In this document: one piece after another, positions 18,947-29,174 of the stretch
How the letters are laid out: every line of letters starts with the position of its first letter
How positions within the stretch are numbered: position 1 is the first letter of the stretch
Assembly: GCA_016935665.1 (NCBI GenBank)
Contig: JAFGQN010000204.1
Location: 1-64,000, forward strand
Reading direction: 5' to 3'
Origin: Deltaproteobacteria bacterium
GTDB taxonomy: Bacteria > Myxococcota_A > Polyangia > JAAYKL01
Length of the DNA stretch: 64,000 bases
Position numbers and translations under genes: made by a program
Notes under the pieces: generated by a model
Seen by the model: the letters and a program-made list of their open reading frames with translations, nothing else
Database searches by the model: none
Told to the model about the DNA's origin: nothing

Positions 18947-20665
18947 ATGATGACATTCGGAAGACGCATCGCATCTCGTTTTATGCGGTTGCGCATTGGC
19001 ATGAAAGGCGCCGCTATGCTGAAACGCCTCAATGCGGAAAGCAAAGACGTTAAACGTGCACAGGCGAATGTGTTGAACGATATTCTGTCGTATGCCGGCG
19101 ATACCATATATGGTCTGGAGCATGGGTTTTCAACTGTTCGTTCGCCTGCAGAATTCAAAGACTCTGTTCCGGTGAACACATACGAGGATTTGCGTCCCTA
19201 CGTAAGGCGTCATGAGGAAGGCGAATCGAACGTTCTCTTTCCGGGCAAACCCATGTTCTACGCAACCACCAGTGGCACAACGGACGCCCCCAAGCGCATC
19301 CCAATCACGCGCAAATACCACGACGAGTGTTACAACGGGCTATCCAATATCTGGCTGCACTCCATGTTCCAGGAGTCACCGGGCTTTATGAACGGGTACG
19401 ACATCAGCATGGTGGGCAAAGCCATTGAAGGATACACCGCGGATGGCACCTCATACGGTTCGTTCTCGGGACATATGAATGCCTATATGCCGGAATTCAT
19501 CAAACGGTTTCGCGTTATCCCATTTGAGATTCACGATATCGACGATTATCCATCCAGATACTACGCTCTGCTTCGCGTGGGGCTAACGTATCCCATTCGG
19601 TGGATAGTGGCCGCGAATCCAAGCACATTACTGGAATTGCATCGCGCGTCCATGATGAACATTGAGAGCATTATAAAAGACATTCATGACGGCACGCTGA
19701 AAGAACATCTCAACATCAGCGCGCCCATCAGAGCCAGAATTGAGGCCCGGCTCAAACCCTGTCCCAAAAGAGCCAAAACGTTGGAACGTTTACTCGACCA
19801 ATGGGGGAACGCGCTTCGCCCCAGGCATTACTGGCCATCGCTGCAGATGATAAACACCTGGAAAAGCGGAAACGCCGGAGTTTACCTTGAACAGACCGCT
19901 GATTTTTATTCGCCGCAAACGGTTATTCGAGAGTTTGGCTACCTTGCCACCGAAGCACGGGCCGGCATAGTGCTGAACAAGAATCAGGAAACCAGTATCC
20001 TGGCATGCCATCTCTTGTACTTTGAGTTTGTGGACCGTGACGATTTAGACAATACGCATCCCACATATCTTTGTGCCCATGAGCTGGAAAAAGGACGGGA
20101 ATACGCCATTTACATCACCACCCCCAGTGGTCTTTACCGCTACAACATTAATGACATTGTGCGAGTGGAGGATTTCCACGGCACTTTTCCAATGGTTCGC
20201 TTTGTTCAAAAAGGCAGTGGCGTCACCAGCATGACCGGGGAAAAACTCTATGAGTCTCAGTATCTGATAGCGGTAAATAAATCCATGCACGACCTGAATA
20301 TACAGCCGGGATTCCATTTGGCCTTCGCAGATATTGAACGGTCTGTTTACCATTGCTTTGTGGAACTGGAGCAACGCAGCATTGAACAGGACAAGATCAT
20401 CGCCAGGCTGTCAGCCGACATCGACGACACGCTGCAACAGATGAACCCCGAATACGCCGCCAAACGAAAATCGAACCGACTTGGGCCACTGCAGGTTCAC
20501 TCTTTGCAGCCCAACGCGTTTGCTGCTTATAAAACCGAAAAACTGAAACAGGGACACCGGGAAGGTCAATTCAAAATGACCCATCTGCAGCAGGATCCCT
20601 CGCAGATGCGCCTATTTTTTGACCTTTGCAACAACGAATCCAAATCCACCGGAGGAAATTTATGA
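18947..20665 (+). CDS. GH3-family acyl-acid adenylating/amido synthetase
   Basis: A 572-residue protein of the GH3 (auxin-responsive) fold within the ANL adenylating superfamily. The ATP/AMP motifs are visible: TTSGTTDAPKRIP (near residues 107-119, phosphate loop), YLATEARAGI (motif II) and YRYNINDIVRV (motif III, near 397). GH3 enzymes adenylate a carboxylic acid and usually join it to an amino acid or amine; bacterial members are mostly uncharacterised. A GAGGAG lies 10 nt before the ATG at 18947. The stop overlaps the start of the polyketide synthase gene as ATGA, so the two are translationally coupled. The acid released by the PKS thioesterase is therefore the most likely substrate (inference). 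The downstream RBS sits inside the 3' end of this gene. Confidence 0.88.
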   Translation: MMTFGRRIASRFMRLRIGMKGAAMLKRLNAESKDVKRAQANVLNDILSYAGDTIYGLEHGFSTVRSPAEFKDSVPVNTYEDLRPYVRRHEEGESNVLFPGKPMFYATTSGTTDAPKRIPITRKYHDECYNGLSNIWLHSMFQESPGFMNGYDISMVGKAIEGYTADGTSYGSFSGHMNAYMPEFIKRFRVIPFEIHDIDDYPSRYYALLRVGLTYPIRWIVAANPSTLLELHRASMMNIESIIKDIHDGTLKEHLNISAPIRARIEARLKPCPKRAKTLERLLDQWGNALRPRHYWPSLQMINTWKSGNAGVYLEQTADFYSPQTVIREFGYLATEARAGIVLNKNQETSILACHLLYFEFVDRDDLDNTHPTYLCAHELEKGREYAIYITTPSGLYRYNINDIVRVEDFHGTFPMVRFVQKGSGVTSMTGEKLYESQYLIAVNKSMHDLNIQPGFHLAFADIERSVYHCFVELEQRSIEQDKIIARLSADIDDTLQQMNPEYAAKRKSNRLGPLQVHSLQPNAFAAYKTEKLKQGHREGQFKMTHLQQDPSQMRLFFDLCNNESKSTGGNL

Positions 20666-23600
20666 ACGATACATATCGTGATGGTAAAATGCCCATCGCC
20701 ATCTGCGGCATCGGCTGCCGTTTTCCGGGAAACGCAAATACCGCAGACGAATTCTGGACACTGCTTAAAAACAAAACCGACGCCATCGGGAAAGTTCCCG
20801 CTGACCGCTGGGATGCTGACGCGCTGTACGACCCCAACTATAAAACCAACGGAAAAATCCACATTAAGGAAGGAGGGTTCATCGACAAAATTGCGGAATT
20901 CGACGCCGCGTATTTTGGAATTGCGCCAGTGGAAGCCCACAACATGGACCCGTCGCAACGGTTATTGCTGGAACATACCGTCATGGCACTTGAGGACGCA
21001 AGGGAGCGACTCGATTCCATCGAAGGCACGCGTGTGGGCGTGTTTGTCGGGGCATCCTCGTCTGAATACAGCGGCATTCTGCAGAATTTTTCAGAACGTG
21101 CCTCCATTGGGGCCCATACAAACACGGGCAGTTCCCCAGCGATAAATGCCAATCGCATCTCTTATACCTTCGACCTGCACGGACCAAGTTTTACAGTTGA
21201 CACCGCATGTTCCGCCAGCCTTGTGGCGGCGCACCTCGCATGTCGCAGCATTTGGAACGGTGAGGCCAGCGGCGCCATTGTGGCCGGTGTGAATGTAATG
21301 ATTAAGCCCGAACTGCATATCGGTTTCAGTACAGCAGGCTTTTTGTCCCCTGACGCCCGGTCAAAATCGTTTGACGCCAAAGCAAATGGATATGTGCGCA
21401 GTGAAGGCGTTGGTGTCCTTTATCTCAAGCCGCTCAATGAGGCCATCGCCGACGGCAACCGAATCTACGCCACCATCATAGGCGGCGCCATCAACGAAGA
21501 CGGTCGCACCAACGGAATTGCGTTGCCCAATCCGGACGCTCAAATCGATGTGATCACGCGAGCGTGCAAGGATGCGGGAATCGCACCGCAAATGGTGACC
21601 ATTGTTGAAGCCCATGGCACCGGTACCGCAGCGGGCGACCCCATCGAATGTAAAAGCATCGGCGCCGCTATCGGACAGAACCGAAATGATGACTGCCTCA
21701 TCGGTTCGGTTAAAAGCAATATTGGACACACGGAACTGGCGTCGGGCAGTGCAGGCCTCATAAAACTGGCCTTGTCGCTGTACCACGGCGAGGCTCCGCC
21801 CACTGTGCATTTCGAAACCCCCAACCCGGCAATCGACTTTGACAAACTTCACATCCGGGTTGTGGACCGACAAATGACCATTCCAAAACGGGATGGCGTG
21901 ATTTACGGGGGTATCAACTCATTTGGTTTTGGTGGCGCCAATGTCCATCTGGTGCTTAAATCATTTGTCCCCCAACCACCGTTCACGCGAACCAGCGAAT
22001 CGTTTCCGTTGCCTTTGACAATTTCGGCAAGGAGTGACAACAGCCTTCGAGCACTCGCTGCGCAGTACAGAAACCTGCTTGAGCAGGAGGACATTCACCT
22101 TTTAGAACTGGCTCGCAACACAGCGCTGCACAGGTCGCATCTGGAGATTCGTGCGGCCATCAGCGCCAACGACAAGTCGGATGCAATATCGAAATTAACC
22201 GACCTTGCGAACGGTGTCTCCCACCCTCATGTGGCCATCGGTCGTCCAAAGAATCGTTCAGGGGACAAGGTGGCGTTCGTTTTTTCGGGTCAGGGCCCCC
22301 AATGGTTTGCCATGGGCCGGGAGTTGTTGAAAACGGACGATACCTTCCGGGACACTGTCGAGGAAGTGAACAGACACCTCAGTAATTTAGGCTGGCTCAA
22401 AGAAGACGACAGCTCGTTGCTGGAAGAGCTTCAAAAAAGTGAACAGGACTCCCGATTAGACGAAACCGAAATCGTACAACCCGCGCTGTTTGCACTACAG
22501 ATGGGTGTCGCCCGCATTTGGCAGCGACTGGGTGTACAACCAGATATGGTGGTGGGCCATTCCATTGGCGAAGTGGCCGCTGCCTGCTTAAGCGGTGCAC
22601 TGTCGCTGGAAGATGCGGTGAAAGTGGTGTACTGGCGCAGCCGGTGCCAGTCCAAAGCCACTGGTCGCGGACGTATGCTGGCGGCCGGATTAACGCTGGA
22701 CGACGCCAAATCCATGCTGACACAGTTTAACGGCAAAATTGATATTGCAGCTGTAAATGGTGCCGCCATGCTCACTCTGGCAGGGGAAGACGACGCGTTG
22801 CAACTATTGTCTCGAATGCTTAAAGACAAAAAAATATTCAATCGGTTTCTGGTGGTGGATGTCCCGTTTCACAGCCACTTACTGGATGACGTAACCGCCG
22901 ATTTTAAGGCGAACGCGCCTTTGCAAAAGGGAGACGCCACCCGAATTCCACTGTACTCCACAGTTTCTGGCGCCCTTATGAATGGCGCCGATTTGAATCG
23001 CGAATACTGGGCGCAGAACATCCGTGACAGCGTGCTGTTTTATCCCACCATCGAAAAAATGATCACCGATGGCGCCACGGTTTTTGTGGAAATCAGTCCT
23101 CAACCCATTTTATCACATGGCATCAAAGAAGCGCTGGATGCGCACAACGTCGACGGTGTGATTGTTCCATCGCTGCGCCGCAATGAAGCGGAACGACTCA
23201 CGGTGTGTCGTTCACTGGCCTCTTTGCATGTGTCTGGCGTTTGCATCGACTGGAAAACGACGTTTTCCAGAGTGGCGGATAAAGATATTGCCCTGCCCCT
23301 TTATCCTTTTCAGCGGGAGCATTTCTGGAATGAATCAGAAGACGCCAAAACAGATCGAATCGGCAGCCGCATTCATCACCATTTAACCCGTAAAGTGATG
23401 GCTGCGGACAATCCCAACGACATTATCTGGGAGGTGGAATTGGACGCACGCAGTGCGCCGTACATCACCGATCACCGAGTACAGGGCCCTGTTGTATATC
23501 CCGGCGCCGGGCATGTGGATCTGGCCATTGCCGTGGGACGCGCGTCGTTTGGCGATCAATTTGGATTCATCGAGGAGATGGAATTCATGTCGCCTCTTTT

Positions 23601-26600
23601 CCTTAAAGACAAGGGAACACCGTATGATGTCCAGATACACGTGGACAGCGATGACGGGCAGTTTACAATTGCCTCCAGAAACCGCGATACCGCAACCGCC
23701 ACATGGACTGTTCACTCAAAGGGAAAACTGAACCATATCGGTGATCGCTTCGACAGCACACCGGTAACGCTGGCCGTACTGAAATCCAGAATCGACGAAC
23801 CGGTCGATCCGGGGCCGCTTTTTGCTCAGCTAAAAAAAGGCGGGCTTGATTTAGGCGAAACGTTCAGAGGAATTTCAAAACTCATGCGTCGCGATAATGA
23901 AGCCCTTGGCCGCATTCAGATTCATCCGTCCATACAACCACTGATGCACCAGTTCAACCTGCATCCCGCACTGCTGGACGCCGCTTTTCAGTCCGCATTT
24001 GGAATCATTGAGGACCGCGAAAATATGGGCGTGTACATTCCAAAAAAAATAGGCAAAATAAAATTCCACGCGCCCCCCAAAGGTCAATGCATATACTCTT
24101 ATGCCCGGGCCAGCAAAAATGAATCTGACTACATTCTTGTGGACCTCTGGGTTTTTGATGAAAATGGCGCTCTGATAGCAGAAGTCCAGGATTTCATGGG
24201 CAAGTATCTAAAAGGCTCAAGAGGCGAGGTGGACGGGGCATTGGACAGACTGTTTTTCACATCCGCGTTTGAGCGCACGTCGCGCCCCTCTCAACTGCAG
24301 CGGCGTCAATCTCTTGCGATTTTAAGTGACGCAAATTCAGTGCACACTGAGCTCGATTCAATTGTGGGACAAATACAGCAGGACGAACAGTTTCAGCCGT
24401 TTTTAAAAGCCCTTTCACCAGCGATGGACGAGTTGGCCATGCATTATGTTTTTGATGCGTTTAACAAATTGGGCGCACCACTGATACCAGGGCGACGTGC
24501 CGATGTAGAACGTTGGCCTGATACGTTGCGAATTTCACCGCGGCATCGCAAACTGTTTGATCGTATTGTCTACGAACTGGTTGACAGGGGTATTTTGAAA
24601 CGCACCGGGAAATATGTTGAAGTTCAGCACCGTCTGGAAATTCAGGATGTAACGAAAATCATCGAACATGCGTCCGTTGAGCTGGCGCCATTTGCGGCGG
24701 AGATAGATTTTTTTCGTCCAGTGGGTGAAGCACTGGCGGACGTTCTCAAAGGTGAGCGAGATCCGGCGGAAGTGCTTTTTGCCGATTCCCGCTGGGATGA
24801 AATTGTATCGTACTACACCTCTGCGTATTCGATGAACAAATACAATCGGATGATGGCTGCGGCGCTGAACGCACTCACAAAACCGGCAAAAGGCAAACCG
24901 TTACGCATTCTGGAGATTGGCGGTGGCACCGGAGGGATTACCAATGCGATTCTACCGGCACTCTCCCAGTCAGAGGTGGAGTATGTATTCACAGACATAT
25001 CTCCATTGTTTCTGGAACGCGCCAGAAATCGGTTTATTGACCATCATTGCCTGCAGTACGCAATGCTGAACATCGAAGAACCTCCGGAAGCACAGGGATT
25101 CGTGAAACACAGCTTTGACATTGTCATCGCGTCCAACGTGTTGCACGCCACAAAGAACATTCGCCAGACCATTGCCCATGCTCATTCACTGCTGGCCAAT
25201 CACGGCGCCTTGTGTCTGTTGGAGGTCACCCATGTGCCATTTTATGTGGATTTGAGTTTTGGCATGACCGATGGATGGTGGCGCTTTGAAGACGATGTCC
25301 GACTTTCCCGCTGCACCCTCGATGGGAAGGCGTGGGTTCATCTGCTCGCAACCAGTGGATTTACCGACGTGCTGGCGCATTGCGACGTAACCGACGGAAA
25401 CTGGCCCAAACAGAACGTTATGGTGGCGAGGGCCACCGGGATAGATCTTATCGATGAACCGATTCAGAGCCTTCCGAGGTGCCTGATTATGGGTGATGAG
25501 GGATTGGTCTCACAATCAATTGAATCGTTTCTAATTGACGCGGGTGTGGAATGTACACAATTGCTCACAGAAAAAGAAAAAACGACCGCCATCGAACATG
25601 GTTCAGCGTTTTCCTCAAATGTACTCTCGTCACTGGCTCAAAAGTGGTCATCCGACAGGGACAAACCGACGATTCTTTTGTACACCAGAGCGTTGGACGT
25701 TCCCGATTTGGATCGTGATACAGCCGCCGCTTTGCAAAACTCGCAAGACGTGTTGGCGGAACTCGTCGCCATTTCCAAAGTGCTCATTGACAGTGGCGCC
25801 CGGGGAGGACGTATCGTTGTTGTGACAAAGGGCGTTTCCGGCAAAAAGCCCAATATTTCTCAGTCTCCAGTCTGGGGAATGACCCGGGTAATGAGAAATG
25901 AAATGTCCAACATCCTCATAAGTGTGGTTGATGTGGACACGATCAACGATGACGTCCTCCGTCTGATATCGCATGAAATAATCGACGGCGAAAACAGTGA
26001 GGAAGAAGTGGTGTTTCAGAAGGGTCAGCGGCTGGCCACGAGGATGGCGCCCATTTCGAGAGAGGACCGGATTCGCGCCGCATCGACAGAATCCAATATT
26101 CGTGGGCAATCGGTTCAATTGATCACATCGGAAGCGGGCATCATCTCCCAATGCGCATTTCGACGCATCGAACAGGAAGCGTTGGCCAAAGACGAAGTGG
26201 CAATCGAAGTCCATTTTACGGGACTCAACTTCAGAGATGTGATGATTGCCGCCGGTACTCTTCCCGACGACGCCATTGAAGGTGGCATATTTGGCCGCAA
26301 TGCCGGACTGGAATGCGCGGGCATTGTACTTGAAACGGGCAGTCACGTATCGCATGTCAAAAAAGGCGACCGAGTAGTAGCCATCGCAAAAAGCGCCATC
26401 TCAGGTCGGGTGGTGGCCAACGCGCTGTACACGCGACAGCTGCCCAAAGATATACAAATGCCAATGGGGGCGGCAACTCCCATGGCCGCACTGACGGCCT
26501 ATACGGCGCTCTTTAAAATGGGCGACATCAAACCTGGCAGTCGTGTTCTCGTGCACGCTGCAGCGGGTGGGGTGGGGATGTTTGCCGTTCACTTCGCACA

Positions 26601-29022
26601 GGCTGCCGGTGCTATCGTGTACGCCACAGCATCGGAGGGCAAACATCAATATCTCCGGCAGATGGGCGTTGAGCATGTGTATGATTCCCGCAGCACCGGA
26701 TACTACAGCGACATCATGGCGGATACCGGAGGCGTCGGTGTCAATGTGGTGATCAATTCGCTTTCCGGTCCCCATATCACACAGAGCCTCAAGCTGCTCT
26801 CTGCGATGGGGCGTTTTGTTGAGATTGGCAAAAAAGACCTGTATGCCGACAAAAAAATAGGACTTCGGCATCTGGCCAACAACATTTCGTATTTTGCGCT
26901 GGACGTGGACAGACTCCTTTCGCAGGCGCCGGAAATGATGTCTACCCTGCTCAGCGATGCCATGACGTATTTGCAGCATAATGGCTGGCCCAATATCCCA
27001 ATTAACACGATGCCATTCAAGGATGCGACAAAGGCGCTTTCCAAAATGGCGGCGGGAGAACACATGGGTAAAATTGTCCTGGAATCGGGTATTGTGCCCG
27101 TTCAACCATGCGATACACTGCGACTGCGCGATGACGCCACGTACCTAATTGCGGGGGGTACCCGTGGTCTGGGTCTGGAAATGGCGGCGTTTTTGGCCAA
27201 ACGGGGGGCTAAGCACCTGGCACTGTTCTCTCGCAATGGGCTCAATGGCACAACCGAGATGCAACAGGTGAAACAGTTGCAAAAAGCGGGCGTGGCTGTA
27301 GAAACATTCAGCGCGGACGTCTGCGATGCCAAAGCGGTACACGCGCTGGTTCAAAAAATTAATCGCATCGGCAGACCTCTTGCAGGCGTCATTCAATCCA
27401 CTCTGGTACTGGCGGATGCCCTGCTGAATCAAATGACGCCCGAGCAATTGGCCGCACCACTGCGCCCCAAAATTACGGGCACATGGAATCTCCACGAGGC
27501 CACCAAAGAAATTCCTCTGGACTTTTTTGTCTCATTCTCATCGGTATCGTCGCTGTATGGCTTACCGGGTCAGGCCAATTATGCCGCAGCCAATCGTTTC
27601 CTTGATGACTTCGCCGCCTATCGCCAGTCGCTTGGCATGCCGGCATCCACAGTGAATCTGGGGCCTCTGGCCGAAACCGGTTTTGTGTCCCGCGAGGAAA
27701 AGATGCACGACTACCTCGACTTGAGTGGATGGCAGCCACTTGCCACCGCCGAAGTGCTGGACGCGCTGGAGCGTGTGATACTGGAAGGTCATGCGCAACT
27801 GGGTGTTTACCGGTTGGATTGGCAGCGACTGAACACGGCGTTTCCAAGGCTCACCTCTTCAAATCGATTTGCTGCCATTCGCGATGTTCTTTCCAGACAG
27901 AGTGGAAAAGCGGATTCCGGCGATATAAAACAGCAAATACAGGCCGCATCCACCAGGCAAAGACCCGTGCTCATCCGAAAAATGCTTGCGGAAGTCATGG
28001 AAAAAATACTGGGTATTGATCGAACAAAAATCGATTTTGAGACCCCCATAAACCGCATGGGGATGGATTCACTGATGTCAAATCAACTCCGCAGCGTCCT
28101 CTCCCAGCAGACCGGAATCGAGTTTTCGCTCATGCAAATCATGCAGGGGCCCAGACTCTCCGAACTGGCCAACGACATCGAGTCGCAGCTGGAACCCTCT
28201 TCATCCAGCAATGCCATCCCCGCATTGCATACGTCCTGGGCCAAACCGGTGGTTCGCAGACGCAAAGCCGCTGTACGTTTATTTACGTTGCCGTATCTTG
28301 GTGCCGGCGCATCTGTTTTTTCGAACTGGCGTCTAAATTCGCAAATCGAAGTTCTCCCCATTTTGCTCCCCGGCCGAGAGGAGCGTGCCACCGAGGCTCC
28401 CATTACCGTCGGTGAAGAACTTATTTTGAAAATGGCAAAAGGCATTGAACCGTTGCTGGACAGACCATTTGCCATCTATGGACACAGTTTTGGCGGCAAC
28501 ATCGCCATGAGCCTGGCGTCCTTTCTGGAAGGTAAACTGAACAGGCAGCCGTCGCATGTGTTTATCGGTGCGGCAGTCCCCCCGGGAGTCGCCAACCCGC
28601 TGGAGATTGAATTCACTGTCACCGATACCGAAGACGCATTGTCACTGCCCAAAGAAAAAATGATGTCCCTTTTACAACGCATCGGTACGCCACCGGCTCT
28701 ATTTAACGATAAGGAACGGTTTGATCGCATGCTCCCGGCATTGAGGGCGGATTTGGCCATTACCAAACAACGCCTGTTTCCCAGAGAACACATCATCTTG
28801 TCCCCCATTACCGCCGTGGCGGCGGACGGCGATTCCATCTATGCGCCATCACTGATTGAAAAGTGGGCACGACACAGCAGCGATTTCACAATGCACACGG
28901 TTAACGGAAGTCATCTGTTCATTCACGAAAAAGCAGCCAGAGATGAACTGCATCGGATAATTTGTGAAACGCTGCTTTCCGGGACATCACACGCATCAGC
29001 GGGAAAACAGAAATCAGCATGA
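20662..29022 (+). CDS. Iterative-type highly reducing polyketide synthase with C-methyltransferase and thioesterase
   Basis: A 2786-residue megasynthase. Domains: KS 11-432 (Cys183 in DTACSAS, both His in EAHGTGT and NIGHTEL); AT 535-826 (GHSIGE Ser634, PFHSH substrate motif, probably malonyl); DH 905-1186 (His938 in HRVQGPVVYP, Asp in HPALLDAAF); C-methyltransferase about 1330-1590 (SAM motif LEIGGGTGG near 1417); pseudo-KR about 1606-1806; ER 1810-2140 (HAAAGGVGMF); KR 2153-2413 (GGTRGLG, Tyr2307); ACP 2433-2513 (Ser2470 in MGMDSL); TE 2533-2776 (GHSFGG Ser2609, Asp in ADGD, GSH). All catalytic residues are present. The KR motif that usually reads V-I-H-A-A-G is V-I-Q-S-T-L here. One complete set of domains with KS-AT-DH-MT-ER-KR-ACP order implies iterative use, as in fungal reducing PKSs. 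GGAGGA lies 5 nt before the ATG at 20662, which overlaps the GH3 stop. The frame opens 12 codons earlier without support. Confidence 0.95.
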   Translation: MNDTYRDGKMPIAICGIGCRFPGNANTADEFWTLLKNKTDAIGKVPADRWDADALYDPNYKTNGKIHIKEGGFIDKIAEFDAAYFGIAPVEAHNMDPSQRLLLEHTVMALEDARERLDSIEGTRVGVFVGASSSEYSGILQNFSERASIGAHTNTGSSPAINANRISYTFDLHGPSFTVDTACSASLVAAHLACRSIWNGEASGAIVAGVNVMIKPELHIGFSTAGFLSPDARSKSFDAKANGYVRSEGVGVLYLKPLNEAIADGNRIYATIIGGAINEDGRTNGIALPNPDAQIDVITRACKDAGIAPQMVTIVEAHGTGTAAGDPIECKSIGAAIGQNRNDDCLIGSVKSNIGHTELASGSAGLIKLALSLYHGEAPPTVHFETPNPAIDFDKLHIRVVDRQMTIPKRDGVIYGGINSFGFGGANVHLVLKSFVPQPPFTRTSESFPLPLTISARSDNSLRALAAQYRNLLEQEDIHLLELARNTALHRSHLEIRAAISANDKSDAISKLTDLANGVSHPHVAIGRPKNRSGDKVAFVFSGQGPQWFAMGRELLKTDDTFRDTVEEVNRHLSNLGWLKEDDSSLLEELQKSEQDSRLDETEIVQPALFALQMGVARIWQRLGVQPDMVVGHSIGEVAAACLSGALSLEDAVKVVYWRSRCQSKATGRGRMLAAGLTLDDAKSMLTQFNGKIDIAAVNGAAMLTLAGEDDALQLLSRMLKDKKIFNRFLVVDVPFHSHLLDDVTADFKANAPLQKGDATRIPLYSTVSGALMNGADLNREYWAQNIRDSVLFYPTIEKMITDGATVFVEISPQPILSHGIKEALDAHNVDGVIVPSLRRNEAERLTVCRSLASLHVSGVCIDWKTTFSRVADKDIALPLYPFQREHFWNESEDAKTDRIGSRIHHHLTRKVMAADNPNDIIWEVELDARSAPYITDHRVQGPVVYPGAGHVDLAIAVGRASFGDQFGFIEEMEFMSPLFLKDKGTPYDVQIHVDSDDGQFTIASRNRDTATATWTVHSKGKLNHIGDRFDSTPVTLAVLKSRIDEPVDPGPLFAQLKKGGLDLGETFRGISKLMRRDNEALGRIQIHPSIQPLMHQFNLHPALLDAAFQSAFGIIEDRENMGVYIPKKIGKIKFHAPPKGQCIYSYARASKNESDYILVDLWVFDENGALIAEVQDFMGKYLKGSRGEVDGALDRLFFTSAFERTSRPSQLQRRQSLAILSDANSVHTELDSIVGQIQQDEQFQPFLKALSPAMDELAMHYVFDAFNKLGAPLIPGRRADVERWPDTLRISPRHRKLFDRIVYELVDRGILKRTGKYVEVQHRLEIQDVTKIIEHASVELAPFAAEIDFFRPVGEALADVLKGERDPAEVLFADSRWDEIVSYYTSAYSMNKYNRMMAAALNALTKPAKGKPLRILEIGGGTGGITNAILPALSQSEVEYVFTDISPLFLERARNRFIDHHCLQYAMLNIEEPPEAQGFVKHSFDIVIASNVLHATKNIRQTIAHAHSLLANHGALCLLEVTHVPFYVDLSFGMTDGWWRFEDDVRLSRCTLDGKAWVHLLATSGFTDVLAHCDVTDGNWPKQNVMVARATGIDLIDEPIQSLPRCLIMGDEGLVSQSIESFLIDAGVECTQLLTEKEKTTAIEHGSAFSSNVLSSLAQKWSSDRDKPTILLYTRALDVPDLDRDTAAALQNSQDVLAELVAISKVLIDSGARGGRIVVVTKGVSGKKPNISQSPVWGMTRVMRNEMSNILISVVDVDTINDDVLRLISHEIIDGENSEEEVVFQKGQRLATRMAPISREDRIRAASTESNIRGQSVQLITSEAGIISQCAFRRIEQEALAKDEVAIEVHFTGLNFRDVMIAAGTLPDDAIEGGIFGRNAGLECAGIVLETGSHVSHVKKGDRVVAIAKSAISGRVVANALYTRQLPKDIQMPMGAATPMAALTAYTALFKMGDIKPGSRVLVHAAAGGVGMFAVHFAQAAGAIVYATASEGKHQYLRQMGVEHVYDSRSTGYYSDIMADTGGVGVNVVINSLSGPHITQSLKLLSAMGRFVEIGKKDLYADKKIGLRHLANNISYFALDVDRLLSQAPEMMSTLLSDAMTYLQHNGWPNIPINTMPFKDATKALSKMAAGEHMGKIVLESGIVPVQPCDTLRLRDDATYLIAGGTRGLGLEMAAFLAKRGAKHLALFSRNGLNGTTEMQQVKQLQKAGVAVETFSADVCDAKAVHALVQKINRIGRPLAGVIQSTLVLADALLNQMTPEQLAAPLRPKITGTWNLHEATKEIPLDFFVSFSSVSSLYGLPGQANYAAANRFLDDFAAYRQSLGMPASTVNLGPLAETGFVSREEKMHDYLDLSGWQPLATAEVLDALERVILEGHAQLGVYRLDWQRLNTAFPRLTSSNRFAAIRDVLSRQSGKADSGDIKQQIQAASTRQRPVLIRKMLAEVMEKILGIDRTKIDFETPINRMGMDSLMSNQLRSVLSQQTGIEFSLMQIMQGPRLSELANDIESQLEPSSSSNAIPALHTSWAKPVVRRRKAAVRLFTLPYLGAGASVFSNWRLNSQIEVLPILLPGREERATEAPITVGEELILKMAKGIEPLLDRPFAIYGHSFGGNIAMSLASFLEGKLNRQPSHVFIGAAVPPGVANPLEIEFTVTDTEDALSLPKEKMMSLLQRIGTPPALFNDKERFDRMLPALRADLAITKQRLFPREHIILSPITAVAADGDSIYAPSLIEKWARHSSDFTMHTVNGSHLFIHEKAARDELHRIICETLLSGTSHASAGKQKSA

Positions 29023-29174
29023 GTTGGACTTGACTGAAGGATCACATATCGTCAGATTTTTTTGAGTTCCGACACACAACACATTGTCTGAAAACAGGCG
29101 GGCAGCGCTCATTGTAAACGGTTCGAATCATTCAATCGACGCGGCTGCCCAATTACGTACCGGGAGCAATTTTT

